This document shows positions 17,355-28,003 of a stretch of 64,000 nucleotides of DNA, in pieces. The notes under the pieces were generated by a model. It did not search any database and was not told the DNA's origin. It saw nothing but the letters and a program-made list of their open reading frames with translations. This stretch comes from JAJRXR01 sp041987545. GTDB lineage: Bacteria > Planctomycetota > Phycisphaerae > Phycisphaerales > UBA1924. Numbering within the stretch: position 1 is the first letter of the stretch; each line of letters starts with the position of its first letter. Where the stretch lies: assembly GCA_041987545.1 (NCBI GenBank), contig JBHIWH010000003.1:310001-374000 (forward strand), given 5' to 3'. A program made the position numbers and the translations under genes.

Positions 17355-20075
17355 TCAGCCCGTGGACTGCATCGCCGCGGCCAGGGCGTTGAGGCTCGCG
17401 AGGATCACGGGCGTGAGCGCCGCACGCTCCTCGTCGGACCCGGCCCGGTCGGCGCGGGCGAGCAGCTCGATCTGGATCAGGTTCAGCACGTCCGTCCAGG
17501 GGTTGCGGGCCTCGATCGCGTCCTGGATGACGGGGACGTTGTCCAGAAGGCGCTGCTGGCCCGTGATGCGGAGGACGGCGTCCCGGGCGCGGGCGAACTC
17601 GCCTGCGATGCGCGCATGGAACTCGGCTTCCTGCTCGGCGCGGGCGGCGTACCGGGCGGCGATGGGCAGGCGGGCCCGCGCCATCTCCTGCTGCGCGTTG
17701 TCGATGATCGTGCGCATCGCGGACCACGTCTCGTAGGCGTCGCGCCACGCGTCGAGGCGCGCATCGTCGAGGGCGCCGGCGCCCGAGCCCAGCCCGAACC
17801 AGCCGGGCGCCAGGTACCGCGTCTGGATCCAACTGAAGCCCCAGGGGATGGCACGGATCGAGCCGAACTGCAGCGACCCCCCGCCGCGGGAGACCGGGCG
17901 CGACGCGATCGGGAGCCCGCCGATGTGGCGCACCGGGGTCGCGGCGGCGAACCAGGGCCAGAACCCGGGGTCGTCGATGAGTTGCCGGTATGCGCGCTTG
18001 GCGTGCTCGGCGATCTCGCTCAGCAGCTCCTCGCCGGGGTGGGGCTTCGCGTCGCCCGCGCGCTCGGTCGAGAGCAGGACGGCGTGGACGATCTGCTCGA
18101 GGTGGCGCCGGGCGATCTCTGGCATGGCGTAGCGGAACGAGATGACCTCGCCCTGCTCGGTGAATCGGATCCGCCCGTTGGCCGACGCGGGCGGCGCGGA
18201 GAGGATGGCGCGGTTGGCGCGGCCGCCGCCGCGGCCGACCGTGCCGCCGCGGCCGTGGAAGAGGCGGAAGGCGACGCCGTGCTCGTTGCAGGTGTTTGCG
18301 ATCTCGCGCTGGGCCTTGTGGAGGGCGGCGTTGGCCATGAGGAAGCCACCGTCCTTGTTGGAGTCGGAGTAGCCGAGCATGATCTCCTGGAACGGGCCCT
18401 GTTCGGCGGGCGTGTTGTCCCGGGCGCGGGCGTCGAGCTGTGCGCGGTAGGCCTCGCTCGTGAACATCTGCGCGAGCAGGGCCGGCGCACGTTCCAAGTC
18501 GTCGATGGTCTCGAAGAGGGGGACGACGTCCAGGTCGCTCTCGGCGCCGCCCCCGGCGCTGACCCGGAACAGCCCGGCCTCCTTCATCAGCAGCAGCACC
18601 TCGAGCAGGTCGCTGACCGAGTCGGTCATCGAGATGATGTACGACCGGACGGCGTGCGGCTCGCGCGAGACCGCATCGCGGACGACGGCCAGGACGTCCA
18701 AGACCTCGCGGGTCTCGGGAGAGAGCGAGCCGCCGGCGCCGACGAGGGGGCGGGGGCTGGTCAGTTCCCTGGAGAGCAGCGCGACCTTGGCCTCCTCGTC
18801 GAGGCACGCGTAGTCGGGGGCGACGCCCGAGAGGCGGAGCAGCTCGGCGGCCGCGGCCTCGTGCACGCGGGAGTGCTGGCGGATGTCCAGCGTCGCCAGG
18901 TGCAGGCCGAAGGCGCGGACGCGCAGCCGCAGCGCCGCCAGGCGCCCGCGCGAGGCGACCTCCGTCAGGCCGATCGTGCGGAGGACGGCGTCCATCTCGT
19001 CCAGGTCCGACAGGAGCCCCGCCGCGGTGTACGCCTCGCCCCGCAGGAGCCTGGCGCGGATCTGCATCGCCCGGACGCGCAAAGGCTCGAACCGCGCGTG
19101 CTGAACGAAGCTCTCGTCGTCGATCCCCTCGGCGCCCGCGGCCTCGACGGTCTCGACGAACGACGCCGGGATCGGCGCCCGCCGCGTCGAGACGCTCAGG
19201 TCGTGGCGCAGGGCGAGCAGGTCGTCGGCCAGTCGGGCGGCGACGGCCTCGCGCATGAGCCCCAGCGCCTGGCGCGTGACCTCGGCGGTGACCTTCGGGT
19301 TCCCGTCGCGGTCGCCCCCGATCCACGTGCGGTACTTCAGGGGCGTCAGGGGCGGGACGGGCCCGGGGCCGTAGATCGCGCCGACCGCGTCCTCGATGTC
19401 CGCGGCCAAGCGGGGCAGGGCCTCCCAGACCGCGTCGGTCAGGTAGAACAGCCCGTTGCGCACCTCGTCGAGGACGCCCAGCCGCTTCGTGCGCACGTCG
19501 TCGGTCACCAGCAGCAGCGCGATGACGCGACGGAGCTCGCTCTCGATCTCGTCACGCTCGGGCGGGGTGGGGTCCGTCCTGCGGAGACGCTGGACGCTGC
19601 CGGCGATCTCGCGCTGCTTGTGCATGATCGCGCGTCTGCGGGTCTCGGTCGGGTGGGCCGTGAAGGTCGGCATCACCTCGATGCGGGAGAGCAGGTCCAG
19701 GGCGCCCTCGCGGTCCACGCCCCGGTCGCGGAGCGTCTTGACGGCGTCCAGAATCGACTCGGCCCGGGGGTCCTCGGGCGAGGCCCGGCGCTCGCGCTCG
19801 CGGTTGATCCGCGCGATGCTCAACTGCTCGGCCTTGTTGAGCAGATGAAACCGAGCCGTCGAGTACCGCAGGACCCACGCCAGGGCGGCCGTCGGCATCG
19901 AGGCGATCCGCTCGGCGACGCGGTCGCGGGCCGGCGCGTCGTCGGCGTCGCCCGCCTCGCGGCAGAGGGTTGCCAGCTCGAGGGTGAGGTCCCTGGCCGC
20001 GGCCAGGTCGCCCTCGCAGACGGCGTCGAGAGTCGAGGTCAGGAGGTCGAAGTCGTTGGCGTGGTCTGGACTCAC
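17355..20075 (-). CDS. ppc: phosphoenolpyruvate carboxylase
   Basis: 906 residues, normal length. It carboxylates phosphoenolpyruvate to oxaloacetate, refilling the TCA cycle. The catalytic motif FTAHPTETRRR carries H141; GYSDSNKDGG is near residue 567 and FHGRGGTVGRGGG near residue 605; the C-terminus ends in STG, close to the usual NTG of bacterial enzymes. The start is GTG at 20075, with TAGCGT 6 bases upstream. prkA ends 49 bases before it, so read-through is possible but the gene appears to have its own promoter. Confidence 0.97.
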   Translation of the reverse strand: MSPDHANDFDLLTSTLDAVCEGDLAAARDLTLELATLCREAGDADDAPARDRVAERIASMPTAALAWVLRYSTARFHLLNKAEQLSIARINRERERRASPEDPRAESILDAVKTLRDRGVDREGALDLLSRIEVMPTFTAHPTETRRRAIMHKQREIAGSVQRLRRTDPTPPERDEIESELRRVIALLLVTDDVRTKRLGVLDEVRNGLFYLTDAVWEALPRLAADIEDAVGAIYGPGPVPPLTPLKYRTWIGGDRDGNPKVTAEVTRQALGLMREAVAARLADDLLALRHDLSVSTRRAPIPASFVETVEAAGAEGIDDESFVQHARFEPLRVRAMQIRARLLRGEAYTAAGLLSDLDEMDAVLRTIGLTEVASRGRLAALRLRVRAFGLHLATLDIRQHSRVHEAAAAELLRLSGVAPDYACLDEEAKVALLSRELTSPRPLVGAGGSLSPETREVLDVLAVVRDAVSREPHAVRSYIISMTDSVSDLLEVLLLMKEAGLFRVSAGGGAESDLDVVPLFETIDDLERAPALLAQMFTSEAYRAQLDARARDNTPAEQGPFQEIMLGYSDSNKDGGFLMANAALHKAQREIANTCNEHGVAFRLFHGRGGTVGRGGGRANRAILSAPPASANGRIRFTEQGEVISFRYAMPEIARRHLEQIVHAVLLSTERAGDAKPHPGEELLSEIAEHAKRAYRQLIDDPGFWPWFAAATPVRHIGGLPIASRPVSRGGGSLQFGSIRAIPWGFSWIQTRYLAPGWFGLGSGAGALDDARLDAWRDAYETWSAMRTIIDNAQQEMARARLPIAARYAARAEQEAEFHARIAGEFARARDAVLRITGQQRLLDNVPVIQDAIEARNPWTDVLNLIQIELLARADRAGSDEERAALTPVILASLNALAAAMQSTG

Positions 20076-20081
20076 GCGTAG

Positions 20082-20087
20082 ACGCTA
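20082..20087 (-). promoter_or_regulatory. -10-like TAGCGT 6 bases before ppc
   Basis: TAGCGT on the minus strand ends 6 bases before the GTG start of ppc; there is no Shine-Dalgarno sequence. Confidence 0.4.
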
Positions 20088-20124
20088 GCCCGACCGGGCG
20101 CCGCCCGCCGGCCGGGGCGCCGGA

Positions 20125-22266
<2,142 letters not shown>

Positions 22267-22702
22267 AGGGCGGCCCTCCGTGCCTTCTCTTGCCGCCCGC
22301 GCCCGAACGGCGCGTGCGGTTCAACGCGATATCGGCCAGCCCGGGGGCCGGCGTCCGGTTTCCCCGGGCATCGGGAGAAGGCCCGCACGCCGCCTCTCGG
22401 CCTGGCCCGGACCCCACCAACATACGTCGCCGCCGCGGCCGATGTTCTGGGACGCCTCGCCGCGGCCCGGCGTGGACCGCCCCCGATATCGCAAGGCTGA
22501 CCTTCCCACGGGGGTTTTGCAACCAATCCGGAAACCTGCGATCCGCTTCGGCGGTACGCCCCGGGTGGCGGTCCGGCGCGGATCGCCCGCCGCGCGTCCG
22601 AGCACAGCTCGCCCCGCACCGCGCGCGGCCGAACACGGACGGCGTCCGAGCCCCACGAGACCCCCACGCTCGGCGCCGCGAATCCCGCGAGAGGAGAAAC
22701 CC
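22267..22702. other. divergent intergenic region between prkA and the dockerin-like gene
   Basis: 436 bases that must hold both promoters. Apart from ribosome-binding sites at each end I see no convincing -10/-35 pair. It has a slightly less GC-rich patch near 22510-22535. An open frame continuous with the downstream gene runs through it but is Arg/Pro-rich and lies upstream of the signal peptide. Confidence 0.4.
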
Positions 22703-23761
22703 ATGACCCGCGCGATCGTTGCCGCTGTCCTGTGCGCCTGCTCGGCGCCCGCCGCCGCCCAGCCGAGCGAATTCCTGCTCATCCCGTGGGGTGTGGGCAA
22801 CCCGCCCGTCGCCGGCTCGGGCTCGATCGGGATGTACTCGCCCCACGACGGCTCGTACCTGGGCGACATCGTCCCGCCCGACACCGATCGGATCGTCTTC
22901 CCGAACTCGGCGATCCTCGGGCCCGACCGCCTGATCTACATCTCCGACTCGGTCAACGACGCGGTGTACCGCTACGACCTGCGGGGCGTGTTCGTCGACG
23001 AGTTCGTCGGGGCGGCCGACGGGCTGGACAACGTCCGCGGGATCGCCTTCCAGGGCGAGGACCTGCTCGTCGCCAACAACCCGAGCATCGGCTCCAACAT
23101 CGACAGGGAGAACGTCGCGGTCCTCCGCTTCGGGCCCGACGGGCAGGAGAAGACGGCGCTGCTGCCCCCGGGCTCGGACGTCTCGGCCTGGGACATCCAC
23201 CCGATCCCGGGAGGCCGGTTCCTGATCAACAACGTGGACGGCTTCCTGCAGACCGGCGTCACGCTCTACGAGGCCGACGGCACGCCCGTCCGCACCATCT
23301 ACCAGCGCCCGTTCCCGACGCAGATCTGCGACGGGCACATCCCGGGCACCTACTACGGCTTCCAGTTCGGCGGGCTGGTCACGCTCTTCACCGAGACCAG
23401 CGCCATCACGACCTTCGTCATGTCCGGCCTGGGCAACGCGGGCCAGGGCCTGTTCGCGCTCGAGGAGGGCACCGTGCTGGGCGTGTCGTTCAACGCCGGG
23501 GTGTATGTCCACAGCGCCAGCACGGGCCAACGCATCCGCACGATCCGCGAGGGCTTCGGGCTCTACGGCACGGTCTCGCGGGCGAGCCTCTGCTGGGCGG
23601 ACCTGACGGGCGACGGCGTGCTGGACTTCGCCGACGTGTCGGCGTTCCTGCAGGCCTTCGGCGCCGGGGACCCGGCCGCCGACCTGGCGCCCCCCATCGA
23701 CGTGTACAACTTCGACGACGCGCTGGCGTTCCTGGGGCACTTCGGCGACGGCTGCCCGTAG
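22703..23761 (+). CDS. secreted NHL/SMP-30-like protein with dockerin-like C-terminus
   Basis: 352 residues. A signal peptide (residues 1-20, cleavage after AAAQ) leads to a beta-propeller-like body with repeats such as GPDRLIYISDSVNDAVYRYD and GEDLLVANNPS, as in NHL or gluconolactonase-like proteins. The C-terminal 55 residues hold two Ca-binding loops, DLTGDGVLDFADVSAFLQAF and VYNFDDALAFLGHF, resembling dockerin type I modules common in planctomycete exoproteins. GAGGAG lies 7 bases before ATG 22703, which rejects the longer frame. The ligand and any cohesin-type partner are unknown. Confidence 0.8.
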   Translation: MTRAIVAAVLCACSAPAAAQPSEFLLIPWGVGNPPVAGSGSIGMYSPHDGSYLGDIVPPDTDRIVFPNSAILGPDRLIYISDSVNDAVYRYDLRGVFVDEFVGAADGLDNVRGIAFQGEDLLVANNPSIGSNIDRENVAVLRFGPDGQEKTALLPPGSDVSAWDIHPIPGGRFLINNVDGFLQTGVTLYEADGTPVRTIYQRPFPTQICDGHIPGTYYGFQFGGLVTLFTETSAITTFVMSGLGNAGQGLFALEEGTVLGVSFNAGVYVHSASTGQRIRTIREGFGLYGTVSRASLCWADLTGDGVLDFADVSAFLQAFGAGDPAADLAPPIDVYNFDDALAFLGHFGDGCP

Positions 23762-23795
23762 AGGCTCGATCTGGGGCGGATCGGGGCCGGGCGCG

Positions 23796-23801
23796 TAGGA
23801 T
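23796..23801 (+). promoter_or_regulatory. -10-like TAGGAT 5 bases before trmB
   Basis: TAGGAT ends 5 bases before the trmB ATG with no Shine-Dalgarno sequence. The same hexamer at the same spacing precedes queD, and the same hexamer is the -10 of the tRNA-Gln promoter. Confidence 0.5.
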
Positions 23802-23806
23802 CGCGC

Positions 23807-24571
23807 ATGTCCTTCGGCCTGGGGCACGGGCGTGCCCTCGATCCCGCCGTCGGGCGGGTCGGCGTCGGCCCCGACGAGCTGCCGCCCCTGCCCGACACGA
23901 TCATCGACGAGCCCGACTCGGGCCGCGTCGATCCGCGCGCCTGGTTCCCCGAGCCGGGGCGCCCCTTCGAGATCGAGATCGGCTCGGGCAAGGGCACGTT
24001 CCTGATCCAGCAGGGCGAGCTGGAGCCGGGCGTGAACTACCTCGGGATCGAGTGGGCGCGGGAGTTCTACGCGTACGCGGCCGACCGGGTCCGGAGGCGA
24101 CGCGACGCCGACGGCTCGCTGGGCAATGTCCGCCTGCTGCACACCGACGCGACCGAGTTCCTCCGCTGGCGCTGCCCGCCCGGGATCGCCCGCGTCGTGC
24201 ACCTGTACTTCTCCGACCCCTGGCCCAAGACCAAGCACCACAAGAAGCGGGTTGTGCAGGACCGGTTCCTGGCGGACGTCTGGCGCGTGCTGAGCCCCGG
24301 GGGCGAGCTGCGCGTCGTCACCGACCACGACGAGCTGTGGGCGTGGGACACGGCGCACTTCGAGCGGTGGACGGGGGGAGCGCCGCCGGACGAGCGGATC
24401 GCGGAGGCCACGGGCGGTGCGCCCGCGTTCGAGCTGGTCTCCTTCGATCGCCCGGGCTCGGCGGGCGAGGGCGAACTGGTCGGGACCAACTTTGAACGCA
24501 AGTTCCGCGTCGAGGGGCGCTCCTTCCACGCGGGCGTGCTGCGGAAGCTCGGCGACGGAGACATGGCATGA
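23807..24571 (+). CDS. trmB: tRNA (guanine-N7-)-methyltransferase
   Basis: 254 residues. It methylates G46 of tRNA using S-adenosylmethionine. EIEIGSGKGTF (residues 55-65) is the SAM-binding loop, YFSDPWPKTKHHKKR (residues 134-148) the catalytic/tRNA-binding motif, and TNFERKFR (227-234) the C-terminal signature. The N-terminus is about 45 residues longer than the core and Pro/Asp-rich. Its last 4 bases overlap queC (ATGA), so a methylation and a queuosine gene are coupled in one operon. Confidence 0.95.
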   Translation: MSFGLGHGRALDPAVGRVGVGPDELPPLPDTIIDEPDSGRVDPRAWFPEPGRPFEIEIGSGKGTFLIQQGELEPGVNYLGIEWAREFYAYAADRVRRRRDADGSLGNVRLLHTDATEFLRWRCPPGIARVVHLYFSDPWPKTKHHKKRVVQDRFLADVWRVLSPGGELRVVTDHDELWAWDTAHFERWTGGAPPDERIAEATGGAPAFELVSFDRPGSAGEGELVGTNFERKFRVEGRSFHAGVLRKLGDGDMA

Positions 24572-25278
24572 CCGGCGGCCAGGCTGCGAGGCGAGCCGTC
24601 GTCCTGCTCTCGGGCGGGCTGGACAGCGCGACGACGCTGGCGGTGGCCAGACGAGACGGCTTCGAGCCGATGTGCCTAGCCTTTGAGTACGGGCAGAACC
24701 ACAAGGTCGAGCTGGACGCCGCGGCTCGCGTGGCGGGGGCGGCCAGCGCGCCGTTGAGAGTGTTCCCGCTCGATCCGTCGGCTTTCGAGGCCAGTGCGCT
24801 CACGGGCGCCGGCGAGATCCCCAAGGGGCGCGACGAGGACGCCATCGCCTCGGGCATCCCCTCGACGTACGTCCCGGCCCGCAACCTGGTCTTCCTGTCG
24901 ATCGCGCTGGGTGTCGCCGAGTCGATCGGGGCGCGGGACTTGTTCATTGGCGTCAACGCCGTGGACTACTCGGGATACCCCGACTGCCGGCCCGAGTTCG
25001 TCAGCGCCTTCGAGGAGACGGCCAACCTGGCGACGAAGGCCGGCGTCGAGGGCGACAGCTTCCGCCTGCACACACCCCTGATCCACCTGAGCAAGGCACA
25101 GATCGTGCGGCTCGGGACGGAGCTGGGCGTGGACTACGCGGCGACGGTGTCGTGCTACGACCCGGACGCCCAGGGCCGCGCGTGCGGGCGTTGCGACTCG
25201 TGCACGCTGCGTCGGCGGGGATTCGAGGAGGCGGGCCTGGCGGACCCGACGCGGTACGCGCCCGGCGTGGTCGCGTGA
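24568..25278 (+). CDS. queC: 7-cyano-7-deazaguanine synthase
   Basis: 236 residues. It converts 7-carboxy-7-deazaguanine to preQ0 with ATP and ammonia. LLSGGLDSATT (residues 13-23) is the PP-loop for ATP, and the C-terminal zinc site is C196, C206, C209 and C212 (SCYDPDAQGRACGRCDSC). NAVDYSGYPDCRPEF is the conserved substrate loop. It overlaps trmB by 4 bases and queE by 1. Confidence 0.97.
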   Translation: MTGGQAARRAVVLLSGGLDSATTLAVARRDGFEPMCLAFEYGQNHKVELDAAARVAGAASAPLRVFPLDPSAFEASALTGAGEIPKGRDEDAIASGIPSTYVPARNLVFLSIALGVAESIGARDLFIGVNAVDYSGYPDCRPEFVSAFEETANLATKAGVEGDSFRLHTPLIHLSKAQIVRLGTELGVDYAATVSCYDPDAQGRACGRCDSCTLRRRGFEEAGLADPTRYAPGVVA

Positions 25279-26036
25279 TGAACGCCGAGTTGCCGCAAGC
25301 CGAGGGCGTTCGTGCAAGCGAAGGGGCCGCACACGAACTCAAAATCGCCGAGCAGTTCCTGTCGATCCAGGGCGAGGGGAAGCTGACGGGCGTGCCCTCG
25401 TGGTTCATCCGTGTGAGCGGGTGCAACCTGCGGTGTGTCTGGTGCGACACGCCGTACGCGAGCTGGGCGCCCGAGGGCGAGAAGTTCAGCCTGGACGCCC
25501 TGGTCGCGCGGGCCCGGGCCTCGGGCGCGGGGCACGTCGTGCTCACGGGCGGCGAGCCGATGATCTTCCCGCAGGTCATCCCGCTGACGGCCGCCCTCCG
25601 CGACGCGGGCCTGCACGTGACGATCGAGACCGCGGGCACCGTCGATCAGCCCGGCGTGCACGCCGACCTGATGAGCGTCTCCCCCAAACTCTCCAACTCC
25701 ACACCGGTCGGCGACCCGCGCGACCCGAGCGGCGCCTGGGCCGAGCGGCACGAGGCCAGGCGTCTGGATTTCGGCGTCCTGAATGCCCTCGTGGGCCGGT
25801 TCGCGGACCGCCAGCTCAAGTTCGTCGTCAGCGATCCCAAGGATCTGGCGGAGATCGGGCGTGTGCTCGATCGGGTCGAGGGTCTGAAGCCGTGCGACGT
25901 GATGCTGATGCCCGAGGGCGTGTCCACGCCAGCGCCGTCGAGCGTGCGGTGGGTCGCCGAGGCGTGCGTGCAGCGCGGCTGGCGGTACTGCCACCGCCTG
26001 CACATCGAGCTGTTCGGCGACACGCGGGGGACCTAG
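25278..26036 (+). CDS. queE: 7-carboxy-7-deazaguanine synthase (radical SAM)
   Basis: 252 residues. It converts 6-carboxytetrahydropterin to 7-carboxy-7-deazaguanine. The radical-SAM cysteines are C49, C53 and C56 (CNLRCVWCDT), preceded by SIQGEGKLTGVPSWFIR, the standard QueE start. TGGEPM binds SAM. The ATG at 25278 shares a base with the queC stop (TGATG), a re-initiation arrangement, and agrees with family length; the longer frame is shadow. Confidence 0.95.
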   Translation: MNAELPQAEGVRASEGAAHELKIAEQFLSIQGEGKLTGVPSWFIRVSGCNLRCVWCDTPYASWAPEGEKFSLDALVARARASGAGHVVLTGGEPMIFPQVIPLTAALRDAGLHVTIETAGTVDQPGVHADLMSVSPKLSNSTPVGDPRDPSGAWAERHEARRLDFGVLNALVGRFADRQLKFVVSDPKDLAEIGRVLDRVEGLKPCDVMLMPEGVSTPAPSSVRWVAEACVQRGWRYCHRLHIELFGDTRGT

Positions 26037-26065
26037 CCCCGCGAACCGCGGGCCGGGGCGGGCGG

Positions 26066-26071
26066 TAGGAT
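26066..26071 (+). promoter_or_regulatory. -10-like TAGGAT 5 bases before queD
   Basis: TAGGAT ends 5 bases before the ATG at 26077, with the same hexamer and spacing as at trmB. It implies queD can be transcribed separately from queE. Confidence 0.5.
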
Positions 26072-26076
26072 TGGCG

Positions 26077-26541
26077 ATGGTCTACAGGGTCTGCAAGTCC
26101 TTCGAGATCGAGAGCGGGCACATGCTCTCCAAGCACCCGGGGCGGTGCCGGTTCCCGCACGGGCACTCGCGGCGGATCGAGGTCGTCCTCGCCAGCGAGA
26201 CGCTGGACGCCAACGACATGGTGTGTGACTTCAAGGCGATCAAGCTCGCCGTCGGCGAGCTGCTCGACGCGTGGGACCACGCGATGGCGGTCAACAGCGA
26301 CGACCCGAGCCTCGAACAAGTCAAGTCCGTCGCGGGCGACCGGGTGGTGGTGTTTCAGGGCGAAGACCCCACGACGGAGGCCCTGGCCCGGCGCATCTAC
26401 GAGCACGTGACGGGCCTGCTGGCCTCGGGCGGGGCGGTCCGGGACGACGACGGCGCCGAGTACCGCTTCCCCGGAGGCGTCCGCGTCGAGCGCGTCCGCG
26501 TGGGGGAGACGTCCAGCTCGTGGGCCGAGTACGGCAGCTAG
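26077..26541 (+). CDS. queD: 6-pyruvoyl-tetrahydropterin synthase family, probable QueD
   Basis: 154 residues. It makes 6-carboxy-5,6,7,8-tetrahydropterin, the substrate of the neighbouring QueE. Zinc ligands are H15, H28 and H30, and the catalytic C24 sits in CRFPHGH. VCDFKAIKLAV and DAWDHAM are the other family motifs. The form KHPGRCRFPHGH marks a subfamily somewhat different from E. coli QueD. The gene is 40 bases after queE. TTG at 26071 is an unlikely earlier start. Confidence 0.88.
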   Translation: MVYRVCKSFEIESGHMLSKHPGRCRFPHGHSRRIEVVLASETLDANDMVCDFKAIKLAVGELLDAWDHAMAVNSDDPSLEQVKSVAGDRVVVFQGEDPTTEALARRIYEHVTGLLASGGAVRDDDGAEYRFPGGVRVERVRVGETSSSWAEYGS

Positions 26542-26555
26542 AACGGAGCGAGTTC

Positions 26556-27977
26556 ATGGCACGGATGAAGAGCAGCCTTCTCCTCGGGGTGGTCGCGGGC
26601 CTCGCGCTGGGCGGCGCCGCGCCCTCGGCGATCGCCCAAGACGAGCCGATGAGCCCGCAGACGGAGGCGGACATCGCCTTCGCGCGGCGACTGTCCAACG
26701 CGTTCAAGTACGCGTCGCGCCAGATCGAGCCGGCGGTGGTGCACATCACCAGCTCGCGCCTCGTCCAGCCCGTGCGGCGGGACTTCATGGGGCGCCGACG
26801 CGTCGTGGGCGAGCCGCGGCTGCAGAGCACGGGCCTGGGCTCGGGCGTGATCGTGGACGGCCGCGGCTACGTGCTGACCAACAACCACGTGGTCGAGGGT
26901 GGGCAGACGTACCTGGTCCGCCTGGCCGACGGGCGTGAGTTCGAGGCCGAGGTCGTCGGCCAGGACGCCCCGACCGATCTGGCGGTCCTGCGGATGGAGG
27001 GCGACGGGTTCGCGACCGCCGAGTTCGGCGACTCCGAGTCGCTGGAGGTCGGCGAGTGGGTGATCGCGGTCGGCAGCCCGTTCGGGATCGACAACACGGT
27101 CACGGCGGGGATCGTCAGCGCCAAGGGGCGGACGCCCGAGGACATCCGCGCGCCCCAGGACGCCGAGACGCTCCAGGAGTTCATCCAGACCGACGCGGCG
27201 ATCAACCCGGGCAACTCAGGCGGGCCCCTGGTCAACCTCGAGGGCCGCGTGATCGGGATCAACACCGCCATCGCCTCGCGCTCGGGCGGGTCCAACGGCC
27301 TCGGATTCGCGATCCCCTCGGAGATCGCCAGGGTCGTGATGTCCGGCATCATCGAGCACGGGTACGTGCCCCGCGGCTGGCTGGGGATCGCCGCGACGGA
27401 CATCAACCCCTCCCGGTACCACGAGCTGGGCCTGCCCAGCGCCGACGGGTCGATCGTGACGCGCGTGCAGCCGGGCAGCCCGGCAGACGACGCGGGCATG
27501 CGCGCGGGCGACGTCGTCACCGCGTTCGGCGGCCGCCGGGTCGACGGGTGGAACCGCTTCCGGAACATCATCGCGATCACGCCGCCCGAGATGGAGACCG
27601 TGGTCGTGTACTACCGCGACGGCGAGCGGCGCGAGGGCACGGTCGTGCTCGCCGACCGGTTCCTCGAGGTCGCCGAGCAGCTGGGCGGCAGGCTCCTGGG
27701 TCTCGAGCTCGAGCCGGCGGGGATCGACATGACCGCCGGGCGAGACGGCGGGGTGGACCAGCCGGGGCTCCGGGTCGAGGACGTGGCGTCGGGCAGCCTC
27801 GCCGAGGCGTGCGGGTTCCTGCCGGGCGACGTCATCACCGCCGCCGACGGCGCCCCCCTGCGCGAGACCGACGACCTCGTCCGGGCGCTGCGCGCCGGGG
27901 ACCTGGCGGGCGGGATCCGAGTCAACGTCATCCGCGGCTCGCGGCTGGGCTACATCGACCTCTCGCTCGATCGCTGA
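26556..27977 (+). CDS. HtrA/DegP-type periplasmic serine protease
   Basis: 473 residues. A signal peptide (residues 1-27, cleavage after AIAQ) is followed by the trypsin-like domain with triad H111 (TNNHVVEGG), D141 (APTDLAVL) and S221 (NPGNSGGPL). Two PDZ domains follow, at about residues 275-355 and 375-470. The family degrades or refolds misfolded envelope proteins. ATG 26556 has a GGAG about 8 bases upstream; the longer frame is shadow of queD. It is 14 bases after queD and could be cotranscribed, though the functions are unrelated. Confidence 0.93.
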   Translation: MARMKSSLLLGVVAGLALGGAAPSAIAQDEPMSPQTEADIAFARRLSNAFKYASRQIEPAVVHITSSRLVQPVRRDFMGRRRVVGEPRLQSTGLGSGVIVDGRGYVLTNNHVVEGGQTYLVRLADGREFEAEVVGQDAPTDLAVLRMEGDGFATAEFGDSESLEVGEWVIAVGSPFGIDNTVTAGIVSAKGRTPEDIRAPQDAETLQEFIQTDAAINPGNSGGPLVNLEGRVIGINTAIASRSGGSNGLGFAIPSEIARVVMSGIIEHGYVPRGWLGIAATDINPSRYHELGLPSADGSIVTRVQPGSPADDAGMRAGDVVTAFGGRRVDGWNRFRNIIAITPPEMETVVVYYRDGERREGTVVLADRFLEVAEQLGGRLLGLELEPAGIDMTAGRDGGVDQPGLRVEDVASGSLAEACGFLPGDVITAADGAPLRETDDLVRALRAGDLAGGIRVNVIRGSRLGYIDLSLDR

Positions 27978-28003
27978 GCGCGGGCCCGGTCTGAGGCCGG
28001 TGC

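Noticed and set aside
22280..22702. 141-residue N-terminal extension of the dockerin-like protein
   Set aside because: It lies upstream of the ribosome-binding site and signal peptide and is Arg/Pro-rich.
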